A stretch of DNA of 64,000 nucleotides from DASUAS01 sp963819475 (GTDB lineage Bacteria; Actinomycetota; Acidimicrobiia; IMCC26256; DASPTH01): positions 1,054,001 to 1,118,000 of the forward strand of contig CAWFWE010000004.1 in assembly GCA_963819475.1 (NCBI GenBank). Reading direction: 5' to 3'. Under the pieces are notes generated by a model that saw nothing but the letters and a program-made list of their open reading frames with translations, had not been told where the DNA came from and did no database searches. This document shows, piece by piece, positions 41,829 through 51,739 of this stretch. A program made the position numbers and the translations under genes. Each line of letters begins with the position of its first letter. The stretch's first letter is position 1.

Positions 41829-43049
41829 ATGAGCCAGGCCACCGACGACACCGGTCACGGGTCGGGGATCGACGCGCAGCTCGGGATGGCGGCGATGTAC
41901 GACCTCGCCGCTCCGCAGGCGCGCTACCTCGAGATCATGGCCCAGGGGGGGTACGTCGAGGCCATGGAGGGCCTCGGGCTGAGCTTCAACCGGGCCAACA
42001 CCGAGTACGTGCTGCGCCACGCCGACGAGTTCTCGTCGCGGGTCGAGATGAGCCTCGGGAACGTGCGCCCGCTCATCCCGCTGAACGTCGATCCGCCCCA
42101 GCACTCCAAGTACCGGAAGCTGCTCGACCCGCTCTTCGCGCCGAAGCGCATGGACGAGCAGGAAGAGGACATCACCCGGCGGGTGAACGGCTTCATCGAC
42201 ACGTTCATCGACCGCGGCGAGTGCAACTTCACCGAGGAGTTCGCGGAGCTGTTCCCTTCGTCGGTGTTCCTCGGGCTCATGGGGCTCCCGGAGGACGAGA
42301 TGCGCATGTTCCTCGACATGCGCGACGGCATCCTGCACTCCGAGAAGAAGGATCCCGACGCGTTGGTCGACGTCGACGCCCGCATGAGGGTGATGAACGC
42401 GACCGGCGAGCAGATCTACGAGTACTTCGGCAACCTGATCGATGCGCGTACCGAGCATCCCACCGACGACATCATCACGCGCTTCGTCGCGGCCGAGATC
42501 GACGGCGACAAGCTGACCCGCGATGACATCCTCGACATCTGCTTCCTCTTCCTCATCGCGGGCCTCGACACAGTGAGCGACACACTCACGTGCTCCTACG
42601 CCTTCCTCGCGCAGCACCCCGACCACCGCCAGATGATCGTCGACGACCCGTCGGTGATCCCGATCGCGGTGGAGGAGCTGCTCCGGTGGGAATCACCGGT
42701 CGCGGGCGGCGTGCCGCGGCTCGCCACGTGTCCCGTCGAGCTGCCCAGCGGCACGCGCGTCGACACGGGTACCGCGGTGGTCCCCAACTACGGCGCCGCC
42801 AACATGGACCCGGCGACGTTCGGTGATCCGATGGAGGTGCGGTTCGACCGCACCGACAACCCGCACATCGCGTTCGGTGGTGGCGTGCACCGGTGCCTCG
42901 GGTCGCACCTCGCCCGCCGGGAGCTGCGGGTGACCCTCCGGGAGTGGCACCGCCGCATCCCGGAGTACCGACTCAAGCCTGGCCACGAGGTGCTCGAGTA
43001 TCCACCCGGTCTCCGGCACGTCAAGGACCTCATGCTCACCTGGAAGTAG
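41829..43049 (+). CDS. Cytochrome P450
   Basis: A 406-residue bacterial class I P450. Motifs in order: I-helix LFLIAGLDTVSDTL (oxygen-activating Asp-Thr), K-helix EELLRWESP (ExxR), the meander, and heme loop FGGGVHRCLGSHLARREL with Cys356 as the axial thiolate. The ATG at 41829 follows GGAGGGAACC, a good ribosome site, and is preferred over a GTG at 41811 that overlaps the previous stop. It needs a ferredoxin and reductase, neither of which is encoded nearby. It probably hydroxylates a terpenoid, steroid or fatty substrate. It is 6 bases upstream of a second P450. Confidence 0.95.
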   Translation: MSQATDDTGHGSGIDAQLGMAAMYDLAAPQARYLEIMAQGGYVEAMEGLGLSFNRANTEYVLRHADEFSSRVEMSLGNVRPLIPLNVDPPQHSKYRKLLDPLFAPKRMDEQEEDITRRVNGFIDTFIDRGECNFTEEFAELFPSSVFLGLMGLPEDEMRMFLDMRDGILHSEKKDPDALVDVDARMRVMNATGEQIYEYFGNLIDARTEHPTDDIITRFVAAEIDGDKLTRDDILDICFLFLIAGLDTVSDTLTCSYAFLAQHPDHRQMIVDDPSVIPIAVEELLRWESPVAGGVPRLATCPVELPSGTRVDTGTAVVPNYGAANMDPATFGDPMEVRFDRTDNPHIAFGGGVHRCLGSHLARRELRVTLREWHRRIPEYRLKPGHEVLEYPPGLRHVKDLMLTWK

Positions 43050-43055
43050 GCCACG

Positions 43056-44246
43056 ATGCCCGACGACATCTACTACGACCCCTACGACTTCGAGATCGAC
43101 GTCGACCCGTACCCGGTGTGGAAGCGGATGCGCGACGAGGCGCCGATCTACTACAACGAGAAGTACGACTTCTACGCGGTGAGCCGGTTCGAGGACGTCG
43201 AGCGGTGCTCGGTCGACTGGCGCACCTACCTCTCGGGTCGCGGGTCGGTGCTCGAGATGATCAAGATGGGCGTCGACATCCCGCCCGGCAGCATCCTCTT
43301 CGAGGACCCGCCCACCCACGACATCCACCGGTCGTTGCTCTCACGCGTGTTCACGCCGCGGCGCATCGCCGAGATCGAGCCCAAGGTGCGGGCGTTCTGC
43401 AGTGCCAGCCTCGACCCGCTGGTCGGCGCCGGCGGCTTCGACTTCATCGGCGACCTCGGCGCGCAGATGCCGATGCGCACCATCGGCATGTTGCTCGGCA
43501 TCCCCGAGCAGGACCAGGAGGCGCTGCGCGACCGCCTCGACTCCGGCATGCGCCTGAAGGAGGGCGCGCCACCCGATCCGAACGACACGTTGGTGTCCCT
43601 GGCCGACGAAGCGTTCGCCGAATACATCGACTGGCGCGCCGAGCACCCGTCCGACGACCTGATGACCGAACTGCTCAACGCCGAGTTCGAGGACCACACC
43701 GGCGTGACGCGCACGCTCAGCCGCGAGGAGATCCTCGGGTACGTCGGCCTGCTCGCCGGTGCCGGCAACGAGACGACGACGCGCCTCATCGGCTGGATGG
43801 GCAAGCTGCTCGCCGAGAATCCCGGCGAGCGCCGGAAGGTCGTCGAGGACCGCAGCCTCGTCCCCAACACGATCGAGGAGCTGCTGCGGATCGAGGCGCC
43901 GTCACCGGTGCAGTCCCGGTACATCTCGCGGGACGTCGAGCACTACGGGCAGAAGGTCGAGGCCGGCAACGTGATGGTGTTGCTCACCGCGGCGGGCAAC
44001 CACGACGAGCGGCACTTCGCCGACCCGGACCGCTTCGACATCGAGCGGGAGATCGACCACCACCTCTCGTTCGGCTACGGCATCCACTTCTGCCTGGGTG
44101 CCGCGCTGGCCCGGCTCGAGGGCCGCGTCGCGCTCGACGAGGTGCTCAACCGCTTCCCGGAGTGGGACGTCGACTGGGAGCGCGCCGAGCAGGCGCACAC
44201 CAGCACCGTGCGCGGCTGGGAGAAGCTGCCGGTCCTGATCGGGTAG
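43056..44246 (+). CDS. Cytochrome P450
   Basis: A 396-residue P450 with I-helix LLAGAGNETTTRLIGW, K-helix EELLRIEAP (ExxR) and heme loop FGYGIHFCLGAALARLE (Cys346). The N-terminus YYDPYDFEIDVDPYPVWKRM is the familiar CYP107/CYP123-like opening. It begins 6 bases after the first P450 stop, so both are co-transcribed. The two differ enough to hydroxylate different positions or intermediates. Together with the amidohydrolases, ADC-like protein, SDR and thioesterase they form a catabolic or modification cluster of unknown substrate. Confidence 0.95.
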   Translation: MPDDIYYDPYDFEIDVDPYPVWKRMRDEAPIYYNEKYDFYAVSRFEDVERCSVDWRTYLSGRGSVLEMIKMGVDIPPGSILFEDPPTHDIHRSLLSRVFTPRRIAEIEPKVRAFCSASLDPLVGAGGFDFIGDLGAQMPMRTIGMLLGIPEQDQEALRDRLDSGMRLKEGAPPDPNDTLVSLADEAFAEYIDWRAEHPSDDLMTELLNAEFEDHTGVTRTLSREEILGYVGLLAGAGNETTTRLIGWMGKLLAENPGERRKVVEDRSLVPNTIEELLRIEAPSPVQSRYISRDVEHYGQKVEAGNVMVLLTAAGNHDERHFADPDRFDIEREIDHHLSFGYGIHFCLGAALARLEGRVALDEVLNRFPEWDVDWERAEQAHTSTVRGWEKLPVLIG

Positions 44247-44255
44247 CGAGCGGGC

Positions 44256-45059
44256 TCAGCGCCGCAGCAGCGAGAGCAGGCGCAGCATCTCGAGGTAGAT
44301 CCACACCAGCGTCACCATGATGCCGAACGCGCCGTACCACTCCATGTACTTCGGCGCGCCGTTGATCGACGCCTGGCGGATGAACTCGTAGTCGAGGAAC
44401 AGGTTGAGCGATGCCACGACGCAGATCACGATGCTGATGATGATCCCGAGCGCGGTCGGCTGGTTCCAGAACACGACGTCGACGCCGAACAGGGACAGCA
44501 GCGCGCCGAACAGGTAGAGGAAGAAGATCCCGAACGTGGCGCCGAGCACGACCATCTGGAAGCGCCGGGTGACCTTCACCACGCCGAACACGTAGAGGGC
44601 GAGGGTGGCGAAGAACACGCCGATCGTCGCGAGGACGGCCTGGAAGACGATGCCGTCCCATCGGATCTCGAACGCCTTCGAGATCACGCCGAGGAAGACG
44701 CCTTCGGTCAGTGCGTACAGCGGAGCCAGGACGGGTGCCGACTTCGGCCGGAAGACGCAGACCATGGCCAGCGCGAAGGCGCCGAACAGGGCGATCCAGG
44801 ACCAGCCGGGGATGTCCACCTGGTTGGTGGTGTTGGAGATCTCCGTCTGCGACCACCCGACGACGCCGCCGGCGAGGACGAGCAGGAAGAGCGCGAACGT
44901 GCGGGCGAAGGCGCCGTTGGCGGTCATGTGGGCGACGCGCGTGGGCGGCGGGGCACCGGTCGCCTCGGCGTGGGCCAGCTCCACCGGCGCGGCCCAACCG
45001 GCCTCGTCGTCCTTCTGGATCGCCTCGAAACGCTTTTCGTTCAGCGTCGGATTGGCCAT
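44256..45059 (-). CDS. Bax inhibitor-1/YccA family membrane protein
   Basis: A 267-residue protein with about seven transmembrane helices after a cytoplasmic N-terminus (residues 1-45, MANPTLNEKRFEAIQKDDEA). Hydrophobic segments include FALFLLVLAGGVVGW, WIALFGAFALAMVCVF and ALGIIISIVICVVASLNLFL. The APLYALTEGVFLGVISKAFE stretch is the characteristic BI-1/YccA-like actinobacterial signature. Members are proposed pH-sensitive calcium leak channels or protease-complex partners; the bacterial function is unsettled. A GGGAAAG site precedes the ATG. It converges with the second P450. Confidence 0.9.
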   Translation of the reverse strand: MANPTLNEKRFEAIQKDDEAGWAAPVELAHAEATGAPPPTRVAHMTANGAFARTFALFLLVLAGGVVGWSQTEISNTTNQVDIPGWSWIALFGAFALAMVCVFRPKSAPVLAPLYALTEGVFLGVISKAFEIRWDGIVFQAVLATIGVFFATLALYVFGVVKVTRRFQMVVLGATFGIFFLYLFGALLSLFGVDVVFWNQPTALGIIISIVICVVASLNLFLDYEFIRQASINGAPKYMEWYGAFGIMVTLVWIYLEMLRLLSLLRR

Positions 45060-45110
45060 CGTCTCGCTTTCCCGGCTCGGCAGCTGCGGTGCATCCAGCG
45101 TACGGGACGC

Positions 45111-45640
45111 TCAGCCGTCGATGAGCTCGATCTCGAGCTCGCGCAGCAGCTCTGGATCGGCGCGCAGATCGATCGCGGTGATGCGCTCGGCCGCGAAGGT
45201 GAGGCCGAAGACCACGCGCGGCTCGCCGCCCTGCGCCCACACGCGCGCGGCCGCACCGTTCCTCGCCGCCTCGCGCGGTTGCGACCTGGGTGCCCTCGTC
45301 GCGCTCGAGCACCACCTCCCGCTCGGGATCGATCCCGGTGGTCGTCGCGTCGGCCGGCGCGGGTGCGACCGGCGCGTCGAACGGCTCCGCGCGGCGCGAA
45401 CGACGGGACCGCAGCATGTCGAGGCAGACCCGGGCCACGACGGTCGTGAGCCAGGCACGCAGGTTGTCGATCTCGTCCGCATCGGACCGGCTCAGGCGGA
45501 ACCACGCCTCCTGCACCGCGTCGTCGGCCTCGGCCCGCGAGCCCAGCATCCGGTAGGCCACCGCCCGCAGGTGCGCGATCTCGGGTGGCCGCTGCTGCAG
45601 GACGACGGTCCCGGCGACAAGCCTTTGCCGAGTAGGGCCG
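45111..45640 (-). pseudogene. ECF sigma factor remnant (SigJ/ECF41-like), internally deleted
   Basis: The first frame encodes sigma region 2: HLRAVAYRMLGSRAEADDAV, QEAWFRLSRSDADEIDNLRA and VARVCLDMLRSRRSRR. After an EREVVLERDEG stretch the sigma-4 region that should follow is missing. A different frame then gives the end of the SnoaL-like C-terminal domain (AARVWAQGGEPRVVFGL, ITAIDLRADPELLRELE). No start codon exists in frame before region 2. A full ECF41 protein is about 290 residues; roughly 110 are absent. Even if one indel is a sequencing error, promoter recognition would be lost, so I treat it as a decaying gene. Confidence 0.65.
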
Positions 45641-45642
45641 TG

Positions 45643-45648
45643 TAATCT
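45643..45648 (+). promoter_or_regulatory. Putative leaderless -10 hexamer (TAATCT)
   Basis: TAATCT is followed by six bases and the ATG of the 29-codon mini-ORF at 45655, placing the likely transcript start on that codon. Confidence 0.4.
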
Positions 45649-45654
45649 CGATGG

Positions 45655-45740
45655 ATGAGTGAGCGTCCGCGCGGCGCGTACCCCGCCGAGCAGCGAGCGG
45701 AGCCCAGCGGCTCGGCCGCGAAGCCGCCAAGAGCCGAAGC

Positions 45741-45744
<4 letters not shown>
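45655..45744 (+). CDS. 29-codon leader mini-ORF overlapping guaA
   Basis: A short open frame, MSERPRGAYPAEQRAE then a Pro/Ser/Ala-rich tail, ends with TGA that overlaps the guaA ATG by four bases (ATGA). It begins six bases after a TAATCT hexamer, so it could be translated directly from a leaderless mRNA and pass ribosomes to guaA, which has no ribosome site of its own. Both frames begin with the same 12 bases (ATGAGTGAGCGT), and both peptides start MSER. No known attenuator family is recognised. An alternative is that the true guaA start lies here after a short frameshift, or that the repeat is a duplication without function. Confidence 0.45.
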
Positions 45745-47321
<1,577 letters not shown>

Positions 47322-47330
47322 CCGCCCGGG

Positions 47331-48167
47331 TCAGTCGAGGTGCTCGGCGGCGTTGACGCCCGGCCCGAGGCCGTGGATGGCGGCGGTCACGCCGCCGTCG
47401 ACCCGGAGGTCGCAGCCGGTGACGAACGACGCCGCCGGGCCGGCCAGCCATTCGACCGCCGACGCGATGTCCTCGGCGGTGCCCATGCGGGGGAGCGGCG
47501 AGATCGAGAGCATCCCCTGCATCTGCTCGCTCGCGCCCTCCTCGAGCTCCAGGCGGCCCATGGGGGTCGAGATGATGCCGGGGCTGACGCTCACCACCCG
47601 TCCGCCCCGCTGACCCCAGGGGGTCGCCGCCTGCTCCACGCGGAGCTGGTTGACCCGCTTGGCGATGCCGTAGGTCGAGCCGAAGTCGTCGAGATCGACC
47701 GGCCCCAGCGTGGCGAGCAGCTCGTCGGTCGGCGCGACCGCGAGCGCGTGCTCGTGCTCCGGGCTCAGCCCTGCCACGTAACCGCCCATGCTCGCGATGC
47801 ACACCGCGACCGTCCCGTCGGTCACCTGGTCGAGGAACGCGTTGAGCACGTGATCGGTGCCGAGCATGTCGACCTCGAGCACCCGCTCCGCGCTCGCCTG
47901 CGTCGGCGACAGGCCCGCGGTGTGCACGAGCGTGCGCAGGGCGCCGAGGCCGGCGGCGACCCGAGCCAACTCGCCGACCGATCCGGGATCGGAGACGTCG
48001 ACCGGCTGCGCGGTGACGGAGAAGCCGTCGCGGGCGAGACCCGCCCGTTCGCGCTCGAGCTTCTTCTCGTCGAAGTCGGCGACGACGAGCTCGCGTCCCG
48101 CACCGAGCCGGCGCGCGCACGCGATGCCCATCCCTCCGATGCCCGTGACCACCACGACCCCACTCAT
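47331..48167 (-). CDS. SDR family oxidoreductase
   Basis: A 278-residue SDR. The cofactor loop is VVVVTGIGGMGIACARRLG, a variant of TGxxxGxG. VADFDEKKL supplies an Asp for NAD(H). The active-site Tyr and Lys are in FGSTYGIAKRVNQL (YxxxK), and SPGIISTPMGRLELEEGA follows. The segment between NAG-like HTAGLSPTQ and the active site is longer than usual. The C-terminal FVTGCDLRVDGGVTAA is standard. The start at 48167 has a GGGAGC site; the longer frame to 48197 lacks one. It converges with guaA. The substrate is unknown, with hydroxysteroid-like or 3-oxoacyl activity both possible. Confidence 0.88.
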   Translation of the reverse strand: MSGVVVVTGIGGMGIACARRLGAGRELVVADFDEKKLERERAGLARDGFSVTAQPVDVSDPGSVGELARVAAGLGALRTLVHTAGLSPTQASAERVLEVDMLGTDHVLNAFLDQVTDGTVAVCIASMGGYVAGLSPEHEHALAVAPTDELLATLGPVDLDDFGSTYGIAKRVNQLRVEQAATPWGQRGGRVVSVSPGIISTPMGRLELEEGASEQMQGMLSISPLPRMGTAEDIASAVEWLAGPAASFVTGCDLRVDGGVTAAIHGLGPGVNAAEHLD

Positions 48168-48274
48168 CGCGCGCTCCCTCGTCCCGTCCGGCGTCACCGC
48201 ACCCTACGACTCGCGGCAGGCGCGCTCGCCGTCCGCGGCCCGGTAGGGTCTCGACGTCGAGCAGAGGAGGAAGC

Positions 48275-48914
48275 ATGGAAGACCGCGAGACCCCCGTGCT
48301 GTACCTCGAGATGACCGAAGCGACGCCCGACGCTTACGCCAAGGAACGGGTCGGCGACGTGCGGGCGCTCCCGGGCGTCGAGCGCGCCACCTGGTGGCGC
48401 AACGTCTACCGCGACCGGCCCGACCTGCCACCGCGTGCTGCCCGAGTTCGACACCCTCGGCGTGTACGAGTGCACGCCGATGTTCGTCCCCCCGTCGACG
48501 CCGGAGGGGATCGCCGGGCACCACTTCGTGCGTACGCCGCGCCCGGGGCAGGGGCGCCTCACCGGCAAGCCGACGGTGTCGCTGTCGCTGGTGCTCATCA
48601 GCCCGACCACGCCGCCCGAGGCACAGGCGCTGCGCGACTGGGGCGACTTCGTGCACCTCAACCACATCGTCGAGGCCGGCGTCCCCGGCTTCACGATGAT
48701 CACGCCCTACGAGAACGCCACCGGCGGCGACCCGCGCTACCTGCACTTCTACGAGTTCGACGATCCCGACGCCGAGGTGACGTTCAAGCGCATGCGGCCG
48801 ATGCTCGAGGCCCGGCTCGGCGCCTGGGACACGCCGGAGTGCAAGGCGTGGGCGGTGCACCCGGCCCTGCGGATCATGTACGTCAACTCGTTCGAGCTCG
48901 CCGGCGAGTCCTGA
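48275..48914 (+). CDS. Hypothetical protein (EthD/dimeric alpha-beta barrel-like), one frameshift
   Basis: After restoring one base the gene encodes about 213 residues. The first frame (MEDRETPVLYLEMTEATPDA, WWRNVYRDRPDLP) breaks near 48428-48430 in a C run. The next frame continues with RVLPEFDTLGVYECTPMF, TVSLSLVLISPTTPPEAQAL, HLNHIVEAGVPGFTMITPY and LHFYEFDDPDAEVTFKRM. Alternating beta strands and helices with a repeated layout suggest a ferredoxin-like dimeric alpha/beta barrel, as in EthD or related enzymes of aromatic degradation. I cannot assign a family firmly. A GGAGGAAGC site precedes the ATG. The 3' end overlaps a small minus-strand ORF. Confidence 0.65.
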
Positions 48915-49089
48915 GCGCCCCCTCGAGGTCGGCCAGCCGGGACTGCCAGGTCAGCTGACGGTTCAGCCAGGCGAACACCTCGGCCGCGGCTTCGGGCCCG
49001 AGCGGGGTGGCGACACCGCCGGTGGGCGGCACGGTCGCCACGCGCCCGGCGGCGCCGGTGCGCCGCCGATCGATCCAGCACGTTCGCAT
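48883..49089 (-). CDS. Small hypothetical protein
   Basis: A 68-residue open frame starting MRTCWIDRRRTGAAGRVATV with a strong GGGAGGAG site before the ATG at 49089. No family is recognised. The C-terminal third (EVFAWLNRQLTWQSRLADLE) looks helical. Its last 32 bases overlap the end of the EthD-like gene on the other strand. It is divergent from the TetR gene, 71 bases away, so it could be a TetR target. The ribosome site is the main support. Confidence 0.4.
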   Translation of the reverse strand: MRTCWIDRRRTGAAGRVATVPPTGGVATPLGPEAAAEVFAWLNRQLTWQSRLADLEGALRTRRRARTS

Positions 49090-49108
49090 CTGGGGCTCCT
49101 CCCGCTGA

Positions 49109-49124
49109 GATACGGCGATGTATC
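49109..49124. promoter_or_regulatory. Inverted repeat GATAC-6-GTATC, putative TetR operator
   Basis: Perfect 5-bp arms separated by six bases in the 71-bp divergent gap between the small ORF and the TetR gene; a third GTATC follows at 49139-49143. The position fits autoregulation by the adjacent TetR protein. Confidence 0.35.
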
Positions 49125-49160
49125 TACAAAACGTTAGCGTATCCATGGTACAACGATGTC

Positions 49161-49790
49161 ATGCAGCCGCAACCGGTCGAGCGCTGGACCCCGGAGCGGC
49201 GGCGGGCCCTCACCCGCGACACCCTCGTGGGCTCGGCGGCCGCGGTGTTCGCCCGGCGGGGGTACGAGGGCGCCTCGCTGGAGGAGATCGCCGCCGCCGC
49301 CGGCTTCACCCGCGGCGCGATCTACAAGAACTTCGGCGGCAAGGAGGATCTGTTCTTCGCGGTTGCCGACCGCGATTTCGCCGAGCGGCTGCGGACACTC
49401 TCGGAACGGCTCGCGCGGCAGTGCGAGTTCGAGCCGGCCGACCTGGCCGCGCTGTGGCGCGGGACGGTCATCGGTGGCACCGACGATCTCGCGTTGCACA
49501 TGGAGGTCCGTCTCTATGCGTTGCGGAACCCTTCGGTGAAGGCGCGCCTGGCTGAGCACCAGCGCACGACGCGCGCGACGCTCGCGGCGTTCATCACCGA
49601 GCAGACCGACGCGGTCGGGTTCGACCTCACCATCCCAGCGAACACCTTCGCCGGTCTGCTCGACGCTGCAACCTGGGGCATCGCCGAGTCGTGCGCGATC
49701 GACGAGGATGACACCACTCTGCTCGACGAGTTCTTCGCGCTCGTCGTGCCGGCCGCGTGCACGGAGCGTCCGGTTCCGCCGCGTCCCTGA
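49161..49790 (+). CDS. TetR family transcriptional regulator
   Basis: A 209-residue TetR-type repressor. The HTH is complete: DTLVGSAAAVFARRGYEGAS, then LEEIAAAAGFTRGAIYKNFG (recognition helix) and GKEDLFFAVAD. The ligand-binding domain (residues 65-205) is typical of TetR_C members that sense fatty acids, drugs or aromatics. The ATG at 49161 has no clear ribosome site. It is followed 48 bases later by the ClC channel gene, which it might control, and lies divergent to a small ORF across a GATAC/GTATC repeat. Confidence 0.93.
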   Translation: MQPQPVERWTPERRRALTRDTLVGSAAAVFARRGYEGASLEEIAAAAGFTRGAIYKNFGGKEDLFFAVADRDFAERLRTLSERLARQCEFEPADLAALWRGTVIGGTDDLALHMEVRLYALRNPSVKARLAEHQRTTRATLAAFITEQTDAVGFDLTIPANTFAGLLDAATWGIAESCAIDEDDTTLLDEFFALVVPAACTERPVPPRP

Positions 49791-49838
49791 TACTTTTCCC
49801 GGCGGGCACCGGGCCCCGGGAGAACGCGATCGCACCAG

Positions 49839-51200
49839 ATGGCCGACACGACACGTCCCCCTGACACGCCCGCGCCCGCGCCGCCGCCCCTCGATCCCGA
49901 GGCGGTTCTCCGCAGCCGCAACTTCGTCGTGGTGCTCGCGTTCGCGGCGGTGGTCGGTCTCTTCGTGTCGTTCGCCTCGTGGGGGTTCCTCGAACTGGTC
50001 CACCAGATCCAGCTCGCGGTGTTCAGCGACCTGCCCGACGCGCTCGGCTTCCACACCGTGCCCACGTGGTGGCCGATCCCGGTGCTGGTGCTCGCGGGGC
50101 TCCCGGTCGCGTTCGCGATCGTGAAGCTGCCCGGCAACGGCGGGCACGTACCGGCCCACGGGTTGCAGGTGGGCAGCACCCAGCCGGCCGAGGTCCCGGG
50201 CATCGCCCTCGCCGCGCTGGCGACCCTCGGGCTTGGTCTCGTGCTCGGTCCCGAGGCGCCCTTGATCGCGATCGGCGGTGGCCTGGCGATCTTCGCGGTG
50301 ACGCTCGCGAAGCGGGACGCGCCACCGCAGCTGCTCATGGTGCTCGCCGCGGCGGGGAGCTTCGCCGCCATCTCGGTGATCTTCGGCTCCCCGATCGTGG
50401 CCGCGGTGCTCGTGATCGAAGCGAGTGGCCTCGGTGGTGCGACGCTCCCGCTCATCCTGCTCCCGGGACTGATCGCGGCGGGCGTCGGCTCCCTGGTCTT
50501 CATCGGCATGGCGAATTGGACCGGGCTGAGCACGAGCGCGTACGCGCTCCAACCGCTCGAGCTGCCGCACTTCGCCCACCCGACCTGGGAGCAGATCGGG
50601 TGGACCATCGCGCTCGGGTTCGCCGGTGCGTTGCTCACGTTCGTGATCAAGCGGCTCGGCCTGGCCGGGGCGAAGATCGTGCCGCGGCAACCGTGGGTGC
50701 TCATCCCCGCCGCCGGCCTCGCGGTGGCGCTGCTGGCAATCCTCTTCGTGGAGACGACGACCCACGGCGCCAACGAGGTGCTGTTCTCCGGTCAGGAGGC
50801 GCTGCCCGGCCTCGTCGACCAGGCCGGTGCGTGGTCACTCGGCGCGCTCGGCGTCCTGCTCGTGTGCAAGGGGTTGGCGTGGAGCGCCTGTCTCGGCAGC
50901 TTCCGTGGCGGCCCGACGTTCCCGGCCATCTTCCTCGGCGCCGCCGGCGGCGTCGCCGCGTCCCACCTGCCCGGGCTGCCGCTCGCACCCGCGGTCGCGG
51001 TCGGGATGGGCGTGATGGTCGTCGCGTTCCTCAAGCTGCCGCTGTCCTCCGTGATCATCGCCACGTCTCTCACCGTCAGCTCGGGCCTGGGCGTGGGCCC
51101 GCTGATCATCGTCGGCGTGGTGGTGTCGTACCTCGTGACGCTGGCCCTCGAAGGCCGCCTCGGGACCGGTGGGTCGGCGCCGGCGGCCGCTACCGGCTGA
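49839..51200 (+). CDS. ClC-family chloride channel/transporter
   Basis: A 453-residue membrane protein of the voltage-gated ClC family, with about ten hydrophobic segments. Of the three selectivity motifs, GSGIP is replaced by GNGGHVPAHG. G(K/R)EGP appears as GPEAPLIAIGGG, which keeps the gating Glu. GxFxP is present as GGPTFPAIFLGAAGG. The protein may be an H+/Cl- exchanger or a passive anion channel; the altered first motif puts it in a divergent subgroup. Between the TetR stop and this start, a TACTTT hexamer (49791-49796) precedes a 5' leader that can fold into a short GC-rich hairpin. No C-terminal CBS domains are present. Confidence 0.88.
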   Translation: MADTTRPPDTPAPAPPPLDPEAVLRSRNFVVVLAFAAVVGLFVSFASWGFLELVHQIQLAVFSDLPDALGFHTVPTWWPIPVLVLAGLPVAFAIVKLPGNGGHVPAHGLQVGSTQPAEVPGIALAALATLGLGLVLGPEAPLIAIGGGLAIFAVTLAKRDAPPQLLMVLAAAGSFAAISVIFGSPIVAAVLVIEASGLGGATLPLILLPGLIAAGVGSLVFIGMANWTGLSTSAYALQPLELPHFAHPTWEQIGWTIALGFAGALLTFVIKRLGLAGAKIVPRQPWVLIPAAGLAVALLAILFVETTTHGANEVLFSGQEALPGLVDQAGAWSLGALGVLLVCKGLAWSACLGSFRGGPTFPAIFLGAAGGVAASHLPGLPLAPAVAVGMGVMVVAFLKLPLSSVIIATSLTVSSGLGVGPLIIVGVVVSYLVTLALEGRLGTGGSAPAAATG

Positions 51201-51699
51201 CCACCACCACGATCCGGCCGGTGCGCCCGGTCACGTCGACGCTGGCGTTGTCCTCGGCATAGCGACGTCCCTGCACGTTGAGCAGACGCACCGACGTCGC
51301 CGGGTGCACCGGGAACGGGCCCCAGTGCCAGGTGCCGCGGTGCAGCACCAAGGTCTCGCCCGGCTCCACCACGAACGCGCGGATCGCTTCCGCGTCAGCG
51401 GGTGTCGAGAAGTCGACCGACGCCGGTGCCACCCCCAGCACCGACCGCGCGTCGAGCGGGGTCAGGACCTGCGTGTGCGTGTCGTGACGGAACATCACCG
51501 CGCACCGCAGGCCGTCGGCGGCGCGTTCGACCTCGTCCGAGGTGTGCTCGATCGTGTTGAGGTGCGCGTCGGCCCACTCGAAGTGGAGTGTGTCGTCGCC
51601 GTCGCGCGGATCGGTGTCGGCGCGCGGCAGCCATCCGAACGGCGCCCACGCGGACGCGGTCAACTCGTGGGCGGTGACGGTGAGCGATTCGTCAGACAC
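51190..51699 (-). CDS. Ureidoglycolate lyase-like (AllA family) protein
   Basis: A 169-residue double-stranded beta-helix protein of the AllA/ureidoglycolate hydrolase family, whose known member releases urea from ureidoglycolate in purine breakdown. Family landmarks are SAWAPFGWLPRADTD, FRHDTHTQVLTPLDARS and EPGETLVLHRGTWHWGPFPV, the metal and active-site His cluster. The GTG start at 51699 follows an AAGGGG site. No allantoin or purine catabolic genes are adjacent, so the true substrate may differ. The 3' end overlaps the ClC stop by 11 bases on the opposite strand. Confidence 0.75.
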   Translation of the reverse strand: MSDESLTVTAHELTASAWAPFGWLPRADTDPRDGDDTLHFEWADAHLNTIEHTSDEVERAADGLRCAVMFRHDTHTQVLTPLDARSVLGVAPASVDFSTPADAEAIRAFVVEPGETLVLHRGTWHWGPFPVHPATSVRLLNVQGRRYAEDNASVDVTGRTGRIVVVVSR

Positions 51700-51727
51700 G
51701 AGGCTGTCCCCTTCGCGTGCAGGCCTC

Positions 51728-51733
51728 TACGCT
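51728..51733 (+). promoter_or_regulatory. Putative leaderless -10 hexamer (TACGCT)
   Basis: TACGCT followed by six bases and the ATG of the cupin gene at 51740. Confidence 0.4.
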
Positions 51734-51739
51734 GGCCCC

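Noticed and set aside
41829..44246. Classical natural-product gene cluster around the two P450s
   Set aside because: No polyketide synthase, peptide synthetase, terpene cyclase or carrier protein is within reach; a catabolic cluster fits better.
49794..49832. GC-rich hairpin between TetR and ClC as a terminator
   Set aside because: The stem lies after a possible promoter hexamer and has no T-run downstream; a leader structure is equally likely, so it is not listed as a terminator.
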